From assembly GCA_033060915.1 (NCBI GenBank), contig CM065378.1, positions 7,561,501-7,625,500 of the forward strand: a DNA stretch of 64,000 nt, given 5' to 3'. Below, piece after piece: positions 25,858 through 38,438 of this stretch. The notes below the pieces were generated by a model, which was not told the DNA's origin, did not search any database, and saw nothing but the letters and a program-made list of their open reading frames with translations. The position numbers and the translations under genes are program-made. This DNA is from Euryodendron excelsum. Lineage: Eukaryota > Streptophyta > Magnoliopsida > Ericales > Pentaphylacaceae. Position 1 is the stretch's first letter. Each line of letters starts with the position of its first letter.

Positions 25858-26344
25858 CAGTCTATTTGGAATTTAGGAGAGGAAACGGAAAAAAATAAAG
25901 AAAAAATATATATATTTTTTGATTTTGTAAAAAAAAAATAAAAATAAAATGGAAGGAAAGAAGAAAGAAAAAGAAAGAGAATGATTTAAAAAAATTTCTT
26001 TCATTTTTTCTTTTTTCTTTGTCTTCTCTTTCTCTCTTAAATAAAATTAAACAAAAAAAGAAAAACTAGCATAAAATTTTTAGGGTCCTTTGGTTTTTGT
26101 TTTTTGTTTTTTTAAAAATAAAAAATATAAAAAAACAATAAAATAAGTGTATTTTTTGATTCTAAAACATTGATCTGATACTGTTAGCAAAACGGTAACC
26201 TATAAATACCATCATCAGATCATAAAGAATAAAAAATAAAAACACACACCTATGACATACAACAAAAAATAAAAATTGACAGCACTATCAAATATACTCT
26301 TAAAATTTTCACTTCTCCCCTCTTTCCTAAGATCCAAACAGGCT
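25858..26344. mobile_element. Fold-back MITE, Tourist-like, copy C
   Basis: It starts CAGTCTATTTGGAA and ends GATCCAAACAGGCT, with TAA on both sides (25855-25857 and 26345-26347). The arms are purine- and pyrimidine-rich as in the other copies. At about 487 bp it is longer than its relatives, apparently because extra AT-rich sequence starting near 26080 lies inside it. Confidence 0.5.
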
Positions 26345-26709
26345 TAAATAGTAGGCACAGTTGTTGTACCTCGTTAGACTAATGAAATATAATTATATAA
26401 TTATATTAAATTTTAATTATTATGACACCAACTTGTTTTTCCGTTTCCTCGATCGGTTGCGTCGAACAAGAATTTAGTTTTAACTTTTTGTCATGCGCGA
26501 CATAATATGACGTGGCGATTGACCATTTTTTTTGCTGTTTTCAGTTTTCTTTTCACTGCTTATTCTAAATGCTCCTGCGACGCAACCGCATGGATTCGCC
26601 TGCCTTTGCTCTCATTAACTTTACTGCGTATAGATGTATTTATCTATATATATAACGAAGACTAAATCAATTTTGTATTAACTCAATTTGAAATCATAGA
26701 AAGAGTAAA

Positions 26710-29700
26710 ATGGGTATAACAATTCAGTCCGATATACGTTCGGCGATTCAGATCGCGTCCACGTTCGCCCACTTCAAACCGAACCATCTCTTGGTCTCAC
26801 ACCGCGTCGCCGCCGTTCGGCCTCCGCCGATGTTGACGGTGACGGCCAAGTTGAGAGCTTTCTCGACTAGCCAGTGTGAGTTTAAGGCCGCCGCCGCCGC
26901 CGAGAAGGTTTCCGACAAGCCGTCAGTGTGCACGGCCGACGAGCTTCATTTTGTCTCCGTCTCCAATTCCGACTGGAGGCTCGCCCTCTGGCGCTACACC
27001 CCTCCCCCCCAGGTCCCCCTCTGACTTACATTTACATGCATAACCCACCCATCAATACACACATATATCCTTATTTATATTTATGTATGTGTTTATGAAT
27101 ATGTATGATCATGGATCTCATGACATGATATGAAATTTTCGGAGAAATATTGTGGTACTAATTTCGTGTCGCGTATATGTATATTACACATATACATTTA
27201 CAGGCTCCACCGAGGAACCACCCGCTGTTGCTATTGTCGGGAGTGGGAACTAATGCCATCGGATACGATCTCTCTCCTGGGGTTAGTTTAACTCTCTCTC
27301 TCGCTCTCTCTGAGAACTGGTTTCAATAACAGCTATTAGTAGACATAGCAGAACAGTTTTTTTTTTGGGTTGGGGGGGGGGGGGGGGGAACATCATTTGT
27401 GCTAGGCATGTACAACTTTCTTGCAGCAGTTACGGAGACGTGAGGGAGAAAAAAAACTGACATTTAGTTGTAGAAGAAATTTAAATGATCAAAATTACAC
27501 TTAATTGCTTCTAACCGATAAAGTGAAATAAATTTGCAAACTTCAAAAATTTTAAGGGCTTTTTTGGCAAGTAAAAGAGATAAGCATTTCTGGGTGCTGT
27601 CTTTATATATTAGAATATATGTTTTCCATGATGCATGATGGCCACTTCAAATCTATCAAATCATGTTTTGAAATTCAGTTCTTAAAATTCATGAATACTG
27701 TAATCCGAAACCCATAGAAATATACAATGCTGTAATTTGGTGAATGTGTACCCAAAATGGATTGCTGTGTATTGTAATTACAGTATATAGGCTATGCACA
27801 AGGTGTCGATGTGCAGGTGAGGAACATACATATCATGCACGTATTTGATGTCTTGTTTAAGTTTCGGACTGTCCTACTGCTCCTACCCAATGCACTTATG
27901 GCCATTATATCTTAATATGTGATTTGTGTGTAGTGTCCACAATTATATCCCACAATTACAGCTAAAAGCTACCTTTAGTTGCACACTTTTTTTGGACGTA
28001 GTACTTGCGTGTTTTATGAACAAAAATTGCAGCTAATAAGTATTTCTTTTGCAAACCAAAAGGCATCAGATGAAATGAAAACCCGACTTCTTTTTGGCAT
28101 ATTGTTTTCATTTACATTTCTTTGTCAAGCAAATTCTGGGACTTTTCCCTGCATGGGTTCAAAGGTTTGTGTAACGATGCTAAGCTTCCCATAGCATTTG
28201 AAAAGCTTTCCCCATCCATCCACTGGCTTTATAACTTCAAAATCCACCAACTATTTGCGTCAAATTTACATAGGAAGTGAAAATCTTGTGGAGTTTTCGT
28301 GATTAAGTATCAAGGTATTGCATTGCATCATAATGTGTGGGAAATTTAAGCATTATTACCTAATTATTGTCTTGTATGAGATATTATTCTGCAACTTAAA
28401 AATGTGTTAAATTGTGATGTCTGAGGTGAGTTGGTCATTTATTTGATACTTGTACTTGATTGTACTCATCTCGGAAATGTTGCATTGTAAATTTAATTTT
28501 CGTGATTTGGTGGTAACTGGTAACCATATGTTTCTATTGTCTTTTAATACTACTATGCTGCTCCAAAGTTTGAATGGATTTAAATTTTACGCATTTGATC
28601 GGCTTTAATTTTATGTTGTTCTTGAATCGTTCTTACAAAGTATTGCTAGATTAATTAATGGGAACTTTTTCAGTGTTTTCTTTTGCTACTCGCATCTGAT
28701 CAGCTTTCCTAGCCTCAGTATCGCATTTCAGCACTTTGTTAGTGTTTAGGCTTTATACAATTTTCCATCCCCGGCTTGGATCAGACAATCAATAACAGGA
28801 ATAGCAGGGTTAAGGTTCCATATGGCTGATAAATAATTTGGTCAACTGAAGATCAGCAGAAGCTCATAGCAACTCAAGTTTACTAACCCAGTTGATTTCA
28901 GCTGGTTCACCCAAAGCACCTAAGCCATGAAATTGCTAAGCCTATTAATGTACAAACTTCCAAACATCAGAGAAACGTATACATTATAGAGTGTCGCTTC
29001 TAAATACAACTAAGTTCTAGCCAGCTGTGATTATTAGGTATCATCTTAAGCTTGCAAAGCTAAATGAATTTTCAACTGGGTTTGGCTTGCAAGTCTTAAT
29101 GTCCCCTTTGGAAGTCAGCAGATCTAGCCCAATTCTTTTCCCAGATCTTCCTGGTATATAGTCCTTAGAATGGTCCAATCCAATTATCAATTATAACTTC
29201 TGATGCTCAGAGGTACTAAATCATGGTCTTTCTTTTTTCCCTTATATGTTTGCAGTCGTCATTTGCCCGTTACATGAGTGGCCAAGGATTTGACACATGG
29301 ATTCTTGAAGTTCGGGGTGCTGGGTTGAGTATGCAGGGATCAGATTCCAAAGGAATTGAGCAGTCTGCGCATGAAATATCTGATCAAATGAAAGCTACTG
29401 CTGAGACTGGAACTGATGGAGTTTTCCCTGCAGAACAGCAGTCATCCAATGACACCAGTGCATTGGCAAAATCTGGTATCTCTGTTGTCAAAGGGGCCCC
29501 AACGAGGATAGCAACAGTATGGGATGAATCAATATTAGTGACAAAATTGACAGAAACTTTTATGCGTCTGTCAGAAAGGCTCTCTGGCTTTCTCAGTGTA
29601 GGCCAATCAAAGAGTATGTCTACCAAACTTTTTGATCAGATATCAAGACTTTTAGAGGACTCTTTTCTATCTGAACGCTTTAATGAGATAAGTGGAAAGC

Positions 29701-32700
29701 TTTCAAGTTTGTTAGAAGCAAGGCAAAATTCTGCTGTTGCTAGCCAAATCAGGGATCTGAGTCAAAAGCTTGTAAATACTATTGAAGAAAGTCAACGTTC
29801 TGTTTCACCTCAGTTGTTTAATCTGCAAGAGCGTTTTTCTACAACCCTAGAAGATTTCCAGAAGCAACTTGACTTGATCGTCAAGTATGATTGGGACTTT
29901 GATCACTACCTGGAAGAGGACATTCCTGCTGTGGTGAGGTGACTTTTCTCCTTGCTGTAAGGCTGTAACCATGATTATTCATTTTTTTCCATTTGACATC
30001 TAAATTTGACCTTCTTGGGTGCATTATTTTTGTACATTTCTTTCAACGTCTTTTTATTACACAAACCAATTATGCATAGACATTGCATAATTGATTGATA
30101 CTCTTCGGTTTTATGTTATAGATGGAATATATAAGGGCCCAAAGCAAGCCAACGGATGGTAAATTGCTTGCAATTGGACACTCCATGGGAGGTATCTTGC
30201 TGTATGCTATGCTGTCACTTTGTGGTAAGATAGCATCACTTACCTATCTGGCATCACTTGTCATGTCTTGTGATTTGTGGTAATATGATAAAACATAAAT
30301 TGACAGCAACTTTGCTTTAGTTTTACAGGCAATTATTGACAATCACACAGCATTTTGCAAGCATTTGTTTTCGTCATTTATCCTATATATATGACTAACA
30401 TCCCATTAGAGCTCTCCGTGGCCATTACCACTCTGATATCATACCTATTGAATGGTTGAACGAATATAGTTGGCTTTGGAAGCCTAAAACAAAGGCTGTG
30501 GGCCCCACAACAATAAAAAATTCTTTCATCTGAAGGAAAGTGTCAATGGGAGTGACAGGAGTCCCACACTCACAATTTATGTATATTCCAAGTTGGTCAT
30601 TATTTATTTTGTTTCGCTTACATTTTCTTATGTTTCTAAGAGTCAAGGGTATTTCGGCAATTTAGGTTTGGGGCTTTACAGTAGGTTGTTGGCGAAGGAT
30701 TTTTTTATGCACTTGGTTATATGTTGTTGACTAGGTTCAATGGTTATGTAGGTCCAAATCTATATTCTAGGTCTAGTCTTACTTGGCCAGTAACTTCACT
30801 TGGCTACCAAGGTAGGGTCTTATTACCCTAGGTGCGAAGTGTGCTCTAGTTTTCTTGTAGGAATGAGTACCTAAATCATATATGTGTTTGCCTAGGCCTC
30901 TCTCTCTCTCTCTCTCTCTCCAATGATAGTTGAAGCACTTCTACCTTTCTCTCCTTCCTCAACATAATCTTTCAATTGAACCTTGCTAGCCACCTTCCCT
31001 TGCAAGACACTCCATCTTCTCAAGGTTTTCAAAGCTGCTTCGTGTCACACTCTCTTTCATGTTTTACTCTTACCTTTGTTATAGGCAACCAATTTTCTTC
31101 ACACCATCATTTTGAATTTTGCTTCTGCTGAGTTCACATTTCATGTGTTCTCAAAGTATTGCTTGTTTAGAATCCTTGAGATTCTCTTGTGTCTCTCCAA
31201 AAAACTAAATTCTTATTTACGCATCCTCTGGTTTATGCTGACTGTGCCGTGAGACTTGTTTTGAATGTACTGTTAAGTTCAGCCATGAGTGAATTTCAAG
31301 ATAAGGGCTCAAGATGCCTCATGGCATTAGCTTACTATGATTTGAAGTCTGCTTGTATCCTTCATTTGTTCTCTAGAAAGGCCTACCATGCACCTTTTTT
31401 TTTTTTTAATTATATCAACATACTGAGTTGATACGAGTTTCTTCATCAAAGCAATACAATCTCCCTGAGGATATTATCTATGTTTGTATGATGTTGATAA
31501 ACATATGAGAACCTTTTTTGTTCTCTTTAAACCTTCATTGGTTTAGACCTCGATTTATTGTTGTTTCTATTGTTACTGCTGCTATTATCATATTTTCGTG
31601 TCTAGCCTTTGCTTGATCTTATTCTCTCTTAGTTCCACAGAATGACTCTCATGTCCAAAACTTGCAACAGTTGGTGCCCCTTCTACAATTATCACTTTCT
31701 TCAATGTAAGATGAGGGTATCTTTCTTGTATTGAGGCATTTTCTTAGGTTTTGCAATCACGTTGTACTAGTTAGCTAATAATTCTGAACCATCATCATCC
31801 AATACACTTTTAGCCTCATATGGAATTCCATCCCTAATTGCACACACTCACACACACACACACATATATATATGTAAGGGTGATATATTTTGATCTTTTG
31901 AAGGGCTTCTCAATAGCAATTCAATGCCTTTGTCAGCTTTGGTGTCATCATCAGTAAGACATTCAAAATTGATATTATCTGCGTCAGGCACTTGGACTCT
32001 CACAACTTGACACGATGCTCATTATTCTGTTTCTATGATGTTCAGACCCAGTAATAACAAAATGACTTGAAAGATGATCTACGCAATGTAGTGCCAAAAA
32101 GAACTCTAGTAACTATGGATTTATTGATTTGATAAGGGTGTTTCCTATGCCATTTATTGAGGTTGATATCTTAAAGACCCAGGGATGGTTGCATATGTGG
32201 TAATCTTTCTGGTATCACTTTAGAGCAAATTATTTGGCAGTATTTGAGGTGGCACATTTTATGTTTCAAGGGTGAATGCAATGGCTTCCAGCACTATGTC
32301 TTGTTAGGTGTTTTGTTGATTTCTATGGCAGCACTTTCTAGAATTCACTCTCCCACCCATAAGAGTAGACTCCCGCAGCTTACCTCAGACCACCTTCCTT
32401 TTCTTTGTGGATAATATTTGTGCTAGTTTAACAAAAATTGTCAATTTTTATTATCAGTCCTGGTACCATCTGAATTGAGGTTCAGATGGTTTCATATTTG
32501 TTTATTTTATTTCTATTTCATGAGGTTTTGTATTTTTTGGGGGGCGTTAAATTAACATGTTTCATCTTTAAAGGCTCTGAAGGAAGAGACCCTGGATTGG
32601 CAGCCATTGTTACTTTGGCATCATCACTTGACTATACATCTTCAAAATCATCACTCAAACTGCTCCTACCCTTTGTAAGTTGATCAAAATTCCAGTTGTT

Positions 32701-34826
32701 AGTCAGCTGTGTTCTACTTCAATAACCATCTGCTTGTAAGTTATAAGTGGAACAACCATTTTTAAAGATCTGATTAATTAACACATATTCCATGTAGGCT
32801 GATCCTGCACAGGCTTTCAATGTCCCTGCTGTTCCTTTAGGGGCATTATTAACAGCAGCTTATCCTCTTTCATCTCGTCCTCCTTATGTCTTGTCTTGGC
32901 TTAATCATCTCATTTCAGCAGAGGATATGATGCATCCAGAGTTGTTAAGGAAGCTTGTTCTGAACAGCTTTTGTAAGTACAGCATATTACAAGTCTTTGG
33001 CGTGGATTTGAGATTACGAAATTTTTATTACTTGTGCATAAAAGTTGGATGCATAGAGTTATATTTTAAACTATCTCAATGCTATGCTTTGAAGAATTTC
33101 AATATTTGCTCCTTTACCATCGATTTTGGAGGTCTCAATAGGGGCATCTATTTTGTTACCCCAAGATGCGGATTTTAGGCCACAAAGCATATTGTACGGT
33201 CAGTTTGCCCTTTTGAATGGACATATACATTTCGATGCTTTCATGTAAAAGTGAGGGAAATATTTAAAATTCACCAATAATCATGGTACCAAAGTTGCGG
33301 GTTCCAGGGAGAAATTGGTACAGTAAAGGGCAATATAATAAGTGCAAGCGTGGGTTATCAGTTGGGATTTGTCTGGAGGTATTACGGGACTTAAGTTGTT
33401 TTGAAAGAACAGATTTACCACAACATGGTCTATGCTCAATTCAGAAAGTAGTTAGGGGTTTCTCACAAGACTGACTGCTGCTTCAACATAGAATGCTGGA
33501 AGATTAGTAAACATATTAATGAATAGAATCTAAATGCAATGACAATGCTGAAATAGAGAGAGTAAATGCAAGAATATCATGGCCCATGGGGCTTTAGAGT
33601 TAACATAAACAACTGGAAAATGAGAAACTTAACTGAAACTGTTTGGTCATTGCCAACAAAAGCAGAAGTAGGACACAACCCATGTTGTTTAAGGCTTGAA
33701 AGCACTGTACGAACAAGGAAAAGGCTAAAGCTGTGATTTAGGTCACGAGAAAATATTATTCAATTGTAATAGAGAATATGATCATATATCAAGCGGAACG
33801 GCGACGAGGTGGTGCAGTGCACTGCCACATTTTGCTATAACGTGTGTGCATTGAATTCATGTTTTTGACAATCAAACACTATTTTGACCATTGCAATTCA
33901 TTTATTTATCATAGTTGAATTCAGTGCATCTAACGACAACTCTTGTCTTCTGATTCAAGCCTCTTGATCAATTGAGCATCTGTTACTTGAGAAGAATGTA
34001 AACATGACATCTTTGACCTAATCATCTAATGTTGATCTTTGAATTTAGGACCCTCTTACATGGTGATCTATACACAGAATAGTTCCATTACATCATTTTA
34101 TGCCGTGGTCTATCTAAAGGGAGGCAAGATGCCATAATTAGCATTGAGCTTGCATTTTCTTTATCTTTTCTTAAAGATTCCTCTTGGGGATATTGGTCAT
34201 TACTCTGTTATCAGCATCAAATATTGTTGTTCCCTCCAGCTTTCTAGTTCTATTTACTGATAGGGTTTGATCACAACTGGCAGGTACTATACCTGCTAAA
34301 CTGCTCTTGCAGCTGAGAACAGCTTTTCGAGAGGGTGGACTCTCTGACCGAAGTGGTAAGTTTTTCTACAAGGATCATCTACATAAAAGCAACATCCCTG
34401 TCTTAGCCCTTGCTGGAGATCATGACGTTATTTGTCCACCTGAAGCTGTTTATGGTACGTATCAATCACAAATGATCGACATATTTAAGTTGACTCTGCT
34501 GGACTTCGGTGTTTAATTTTATTTCAATTTTCTGGCTTCTTATCTTTTGAAACAGAAACTGTGAAGCTCATACCTGAGCACTTGGTCACCTGTAAAGTAT
34601 TTGGAGAACCTGGAGGTCCACATTATGCTCATTATGATTTGGTGGGAGGACGATTGGTATGCACATTTTTCTACTCTTTTACCTTATGGCGATGGTGAAA
34701 TTCTTCTTTTGTATTTGTTTATTTACCCTGCTGAATTCTAATGGCATCAATTCTATTTCACAAAAAATGCAGGCTGTGGAGCAAGTATATCCCTGTATAA
34801 TACAATTTCTAAGCCATCATGACTGA
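26710..34826 (+). CDS. Alpha/beta-hydrolase, probable plastid or mitochondrial protein
   Basis: Nine exons: 26710-27012, 27204-27281, 29256-29933, 30122-30224, 32574-32674, 32798-32972, 34284-34454, 34556-34656 and 34773-34826. All introns are GT-AG and phases agree, giving 587 residues. The first 60 or so residues are rich in Ser, Ala and Arg with few acids, like an organelle transit peptide. The fold starts near HPLLLLSGVGTNAIGYDL (residues 107-124). The nucleophile elbow is GHSMG with Ser374; the likely acid is Asp527 (or 525) in AGDHDVICPP, and the likely His is 559 in PGGPHYAHYD. Exon 3 (226 codons) adds a long, mostly helical-looking insertion of about 190 residues between the early strands and the elbow. 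The overall plan resembles the plant family of Arabidopsis At1g15060/At1g73750. The substrate is unknown; lipase or esterase activity is only inferred. Confidence 0.85.
27372..27388. repeat. Poly-G run in hydrolase intron 2
   Basis: Seventeen consecutive G after a T-rich tract, just inside intron 2. Length may be unreliable. Confidence 0.9.
30225..32573 (+). other. Hydrolase intron 4, 2.35 kb
   Basis: It contains a CT tract (about 30899-30921) and CA/TA repeats (about 31845-31876). No nested gene or element with clear ends was seen. Confidence 0.7.
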
Positions 34827-34905
34827 CATGATTATCTAAGCATGGGATTTTTTATGACCAGAATTCATTAGTGTTGGATTCCTCATTTCCAAAGTGGTAA
34901 TCAAG

Positions 34906-34908
<3 letters not shown>

Positions 34909-34957
<49 letters not shown>
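34909..34957. repeat. (CT)n microsatellite downstream of the hydrolase stop
   Basis: About 24 CT units starting 83 bp after the stop codon. A T-rich tract ending TATACAG near 35069 could be the acceptor of a 3'-UTR intron that would remove this repeat; this is unproven. Confidence 0.95.
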
Positions 34958-34958
<1 letters not shown>

Positions 34959-36608
34959 TTGTGGTTACCTGCGGTGATTGAGTCTTGGCAACATGAATCT
35001 AACTTTACAATTTACATGTCCTGGTTGTTAAAAACTTAAATTTTCATTTTTTTTCTCTCTGTATACAGTGCAGCTGTGTGGATGGAGGTTGCCACACGGA
35101 GTCAAGGACACTCAATGCCTGACAAGAAGTAATCTGTACAAGAGATGAAGTTTGCTTGTCTGTAACTCAGTTTTGTTTATATGTATGCCAAGTTTTCTTG
35201 TTTACACTTATTTTTTCTTTTCTCTTTTCCACTCTGCTATTCTTTGATTTTTTTTATTTTTTATTTTATTATTATTATTTTTTTGAGGGGGGTGGTTGTG
35301 GGGATGATGGGGTGAGGGTTGGGTCTGGTCTGGGATGACTAAGGTTAACACAGTTAATGTAATTAAGAGAAGACAAGCATGGTTCCCGGAAAATTGGTTG
35401 TGGATTAAAGTCAAACCAGCAATGAAATCTAATTTCTGATAAACGTTTGTTTCCTTTGATAAATCAGCAAATACTTGCAGTTGAGTCTGATCGGAAGATA
35501 AAGTGCATATGTGCCATTATTTTCTCTTATGTACCCTTTTTTTTCCGCTTCTTTTCTGGTACAATTAAGAATCCTTTGTATACCATTTAAACTGTAGCTA
35601 CAAATCTGTGCCATAGTTTCTATTATTTCCAGGAAATGGTTTTCATTGCAACAAATGAGCTAAAGAGAGAGACCATTGTATTTGCTGATACTTCCCAGAA
35701 GCTAAAACTTGGGAATTCTGCCTAAAAGAAGCAAAATCGAACTCAAGATACTTTTTGGTCTCTGGCACTCTCTTTCTGTCATGCTAGAACTAGAGATCTA
35801 GAATTCCATCCCATCTTCATAAACAGCACAACCTAAACATCAAGCACTTAACACGAACTTGTTAATTTTGAATAAAGGCGTTGTACGTTCGAAGTAACAT
35901 TTTCTGCGGGTGAGTTTTAACTATGTGATTCACGTTTCTCTCAGGATATCTTTGAACAGATTCTTAGAATTTCGATGAGCATGAAATAGTTGAAACAATC
36001 AAACCAAGTTATTTATATGATTTAGTAATTGAGGCCTACCAGATAGTCGGTTTCTTTACCTTGTTCATGAATTTTTAGTAAATTTCCTGCCACTGCGAGA
36101 TCTAGGAAAGGTTAGAAGTATGCAGTCTTACCCATATAGAAAGAGCCTGTTCTATTTTTTTTTTTTGATACATCAGAAAAAGAAAGAGCCTGCTCCAGAG
36201 AAGCCTGTCAAACTTGCACCATTCAATGGATCAATTCTATAGCAAAGGACTACTTGGAAACCAACACCGTAGGTTTAGCAGTAAGATGTAAATCTGGAAA
36301 TTGGCAGAGTAAGTGGGGCATTGCAAATTTGCAATAATATTAAAATTAATAGAGCCAATTAACAATCATTTTCTTTATTCAGGAAAATAACACCCTCTTG
36401 AAGTAGAGACAACTTGAAATCATACCCGGAATGAAATAACCTGCATTTTTTTTTCTGGGAACTTGACTCGAACCAGAAAACCAAGGATTTTCCTGTCAGG
36501 CAAACGGAGAACTGAATGGAACTACAAAAATGTGGGACTTGTATATCCCGCTCATATTTGGCAAAGCTAAGTTGAGAGTTGAAACTTCTATTTAAGGGTC
36601 TTCCAGCC
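34958..36608. other. Spacer between the convergent hydrolase and RING genes
   Basis: No coding exon was recognised. It should hold both 3'-UTRs. T-rich and G-rich simple sequence lies around 35215-35330. Confidence 0.5.
36374..36379 (-). terminator. Candidate polyadenylation signal of the RING gene
   Basis: AATAAA on the minus strand, about 230 bp after the RING stop codon, a normal 3'-UTR distance in plants. Confidence 0.45.
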
Positions 36609-37019
36609 TCATTTGTCAGCCACAGCTGCAGTTTTGCAGACAGGGCAAGCATTCTTCTGCAGAAGCCACTGCTTAATGCAATGCAAGTGATGGCAATGTC
36701 CACAATCCAGTCTTCCCATCTTATCATCTTCTTTCCAGCTCTCCTGTAATGACCATTCTCGAACATTTCAAGGTTGGAAATTGGAAGAATGTGCAAAGAA
36801 AAGAAATGAGAAGTGATGAACTCACTTGACAGATGCTACACTCCCAATCTTTTTCAGTGGACGTAAGCAATGGAATGGATTCCAACATTGAGTGCTTAGT
36901 TCTCCTTAGGCAGCGACGAATCTCGTCTTCTCTCAACCCCGTGCCCACATAGCCAATCTTGTCACTCAAATCAAGCAGCTCCTACAAGAAGAACATGAAG
37001 ATATTGATATATATATCTG

Positions 37020-37051
<32 letters not shown>

Positions 37052-37995
37052 TGCAAAGACAATGAGAGCACCTCATATGACATGCTGTCGACATCAAGTC
37101 TCCAATCCCCATATTGATCGTATCCATCTGAACTTCCTCTAGAGAACAGATCATGTTGGAACATCACAATCTGCGCAAAAAAAGAGAAAGTTGAATTTCC
37201 AAAAAAAGAACCAAATTCAAGGAAGAAAAGTAGAATGAACAAACCTGTGGAAGGCCTCCAGGAGAATGCCGTCTAAGACGATGGAATTCCCCATCATCAG
37301 AAGCATCTGATTGAGCATGATTTGTATCAGACGGTGATGGCAAATCTGGAGCAGAGACGCCCTCAATGTTGGCTGTTCTTTTAGCTGAACAAGAGCGCTG
37401 ATCAACGACAAAGCCACAATGCATAAAAGAGCAATGAATCATTTGTTATTTACTCAAAAATTCAAACCCATGTCTGTATCCATATCTATATATATGTATA
37501 TATATGCATTACCACTCTGTGATTTGTTCTCTCAGCATCGACCCTCGCTATAGGAACAACATCGGAAGCTATACCAACACCAGGAACACAAGTTACACAA
37601 CAAACATAAGGAGCATCAACCACAACTGGAGGGTTAGGACCAGCCGACGTCGTTCTCCTCTGTTTCTTCATCTTCTTCTTCGTTCTGATGACTTTCTCAG
37701 CTTCCCAATCCCCCGCCGACCGAGTAAGAACCGGTGGTGACGCCGACGAAGCCCCGCAACCCAGACGTCTGAGTGTCGTAAATATCTTCTTCTTCTTGGG
37801 CTTTTTTGTTAAAAGTTTTTTGGTCTCTTTGGAGTCATTGTTGCTGGAGAATGTGCAATGGCATACAGTAGAAATGGTGGGTTTGCGAGTGGAGGATTGA
37901 GAGAGAATTTGGGTTCTGGGTTTTGGATCTGAGGCTGAGATTGGATGGTTTTTGGGTCTCCTCAGTCTTGCGTGTTCTACAGTTAAGGAAGGCAT
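36609..37995 (-). CDS. RING-H2 zinc finger protein, probable E3 ubiquitin ligase
   Basis: Five exons on the minus strand: 37513-37995, 37245-37397, 37072-37170, 36826-36981 and 36609-36743. All are in phase 0 with GT-AG introns, giving 341 residues. The RING-H2 finger is at the C-terminus: C293, C296 (CSIC), C311, H313, H316, C319, C330 and C333 (CPVC). It is split by an intron just after the first Cys pair. The N-terminal half is basic (runs of Lys) with LGCGASSASPPVLTRSAGDW near residues 78-97, possibly a family signature and nuclear targeting signal. Such proteins recruit an E2 enzyme and transfer ubiquitin; the substrate is unknown. The finger is complete, so activity is plausible. I cannot assign it to a named Arabidopsis gene. 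A GA tract lies 39-70 bp upstream of the ATG. Confidence 0.85.
37025..37046. repeat. (TA)n microsatellite in RING intron 3
   Basis: Alternating TA between exons 3 and 4 of the RING gene. Confidence 0.9.
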
Positions 37996-38029
37996 GGTTG
38001 AATAAAACAGACTGAAGAGGCAATGAGTC

Positions 38030-38033
<4 letters not shown>

Positions 38034-38065
<32 letters not shown>
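38034..38065. repeat. (GA)n tract in the RING gene leader or promoter
   Basis: About 16 GA units; on the coding strand a CT run 39-70 bp before the ATG. In plants GA/CT runs near starts are bound by BASIC PENTACYSTEINE proteins, so a regulatory role is possible but not shown. Confidence 0.9.
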
Positions 38066-38068
<3 letters not shown>

Positions 38069-38388
38069 ACAGGTTCAAGCTTCTGTTAGAGCGAGGATTA
38101 GAAATGTCAAAATTGAGATTTGAAAGTATTCTTCATCTTTTGGGTTTCTTGGAGGGAGAGGCTTACAGCCACAGGAACATCCAAATTTTTTTTTTATAAA
38201 AAATACAGTTAGCTGTCTTTCTGTTTTTTCTTCTGTTTTTGGGAACTTGTTTTTTCCTCTCTTCCGTCAAGTTAAGACTTATTGTGCTAAACTAGGACAT
38301 ATTAACAGGTGAAGCCAAAATGATATTTTTTTCTTTAAATTTTTCATAGGCATCTGAATCAAGCTTGACTGGTTGCAAACTTGAATTT

Positions 38389-38438
<50 letters not shown>

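Larger units (their letters stand above)
24116..26709. other. Divergent intergenic region between ELP2 and the hydrolase
   Basis: About 2.6 kb separates the two divergent start codons. No coding exon was recognised. It contains degenerate AT-rich repeats around 24400-24850 (recurring AACGAGTTTGAAAATATG-like words) and the fold-back element at 25858-26344. A TATATATATAA word at about 26646-26656, some 55-65 bp before the hydrolase ATG, is a candidate TATA box. Confidence 0.5.

Noticed and set aside
36359..36796. 145-codon minus-strand frame overlapping the last RING exon
   Set aside because: It is in a different frame from the RING exon and has no recognisable domain.
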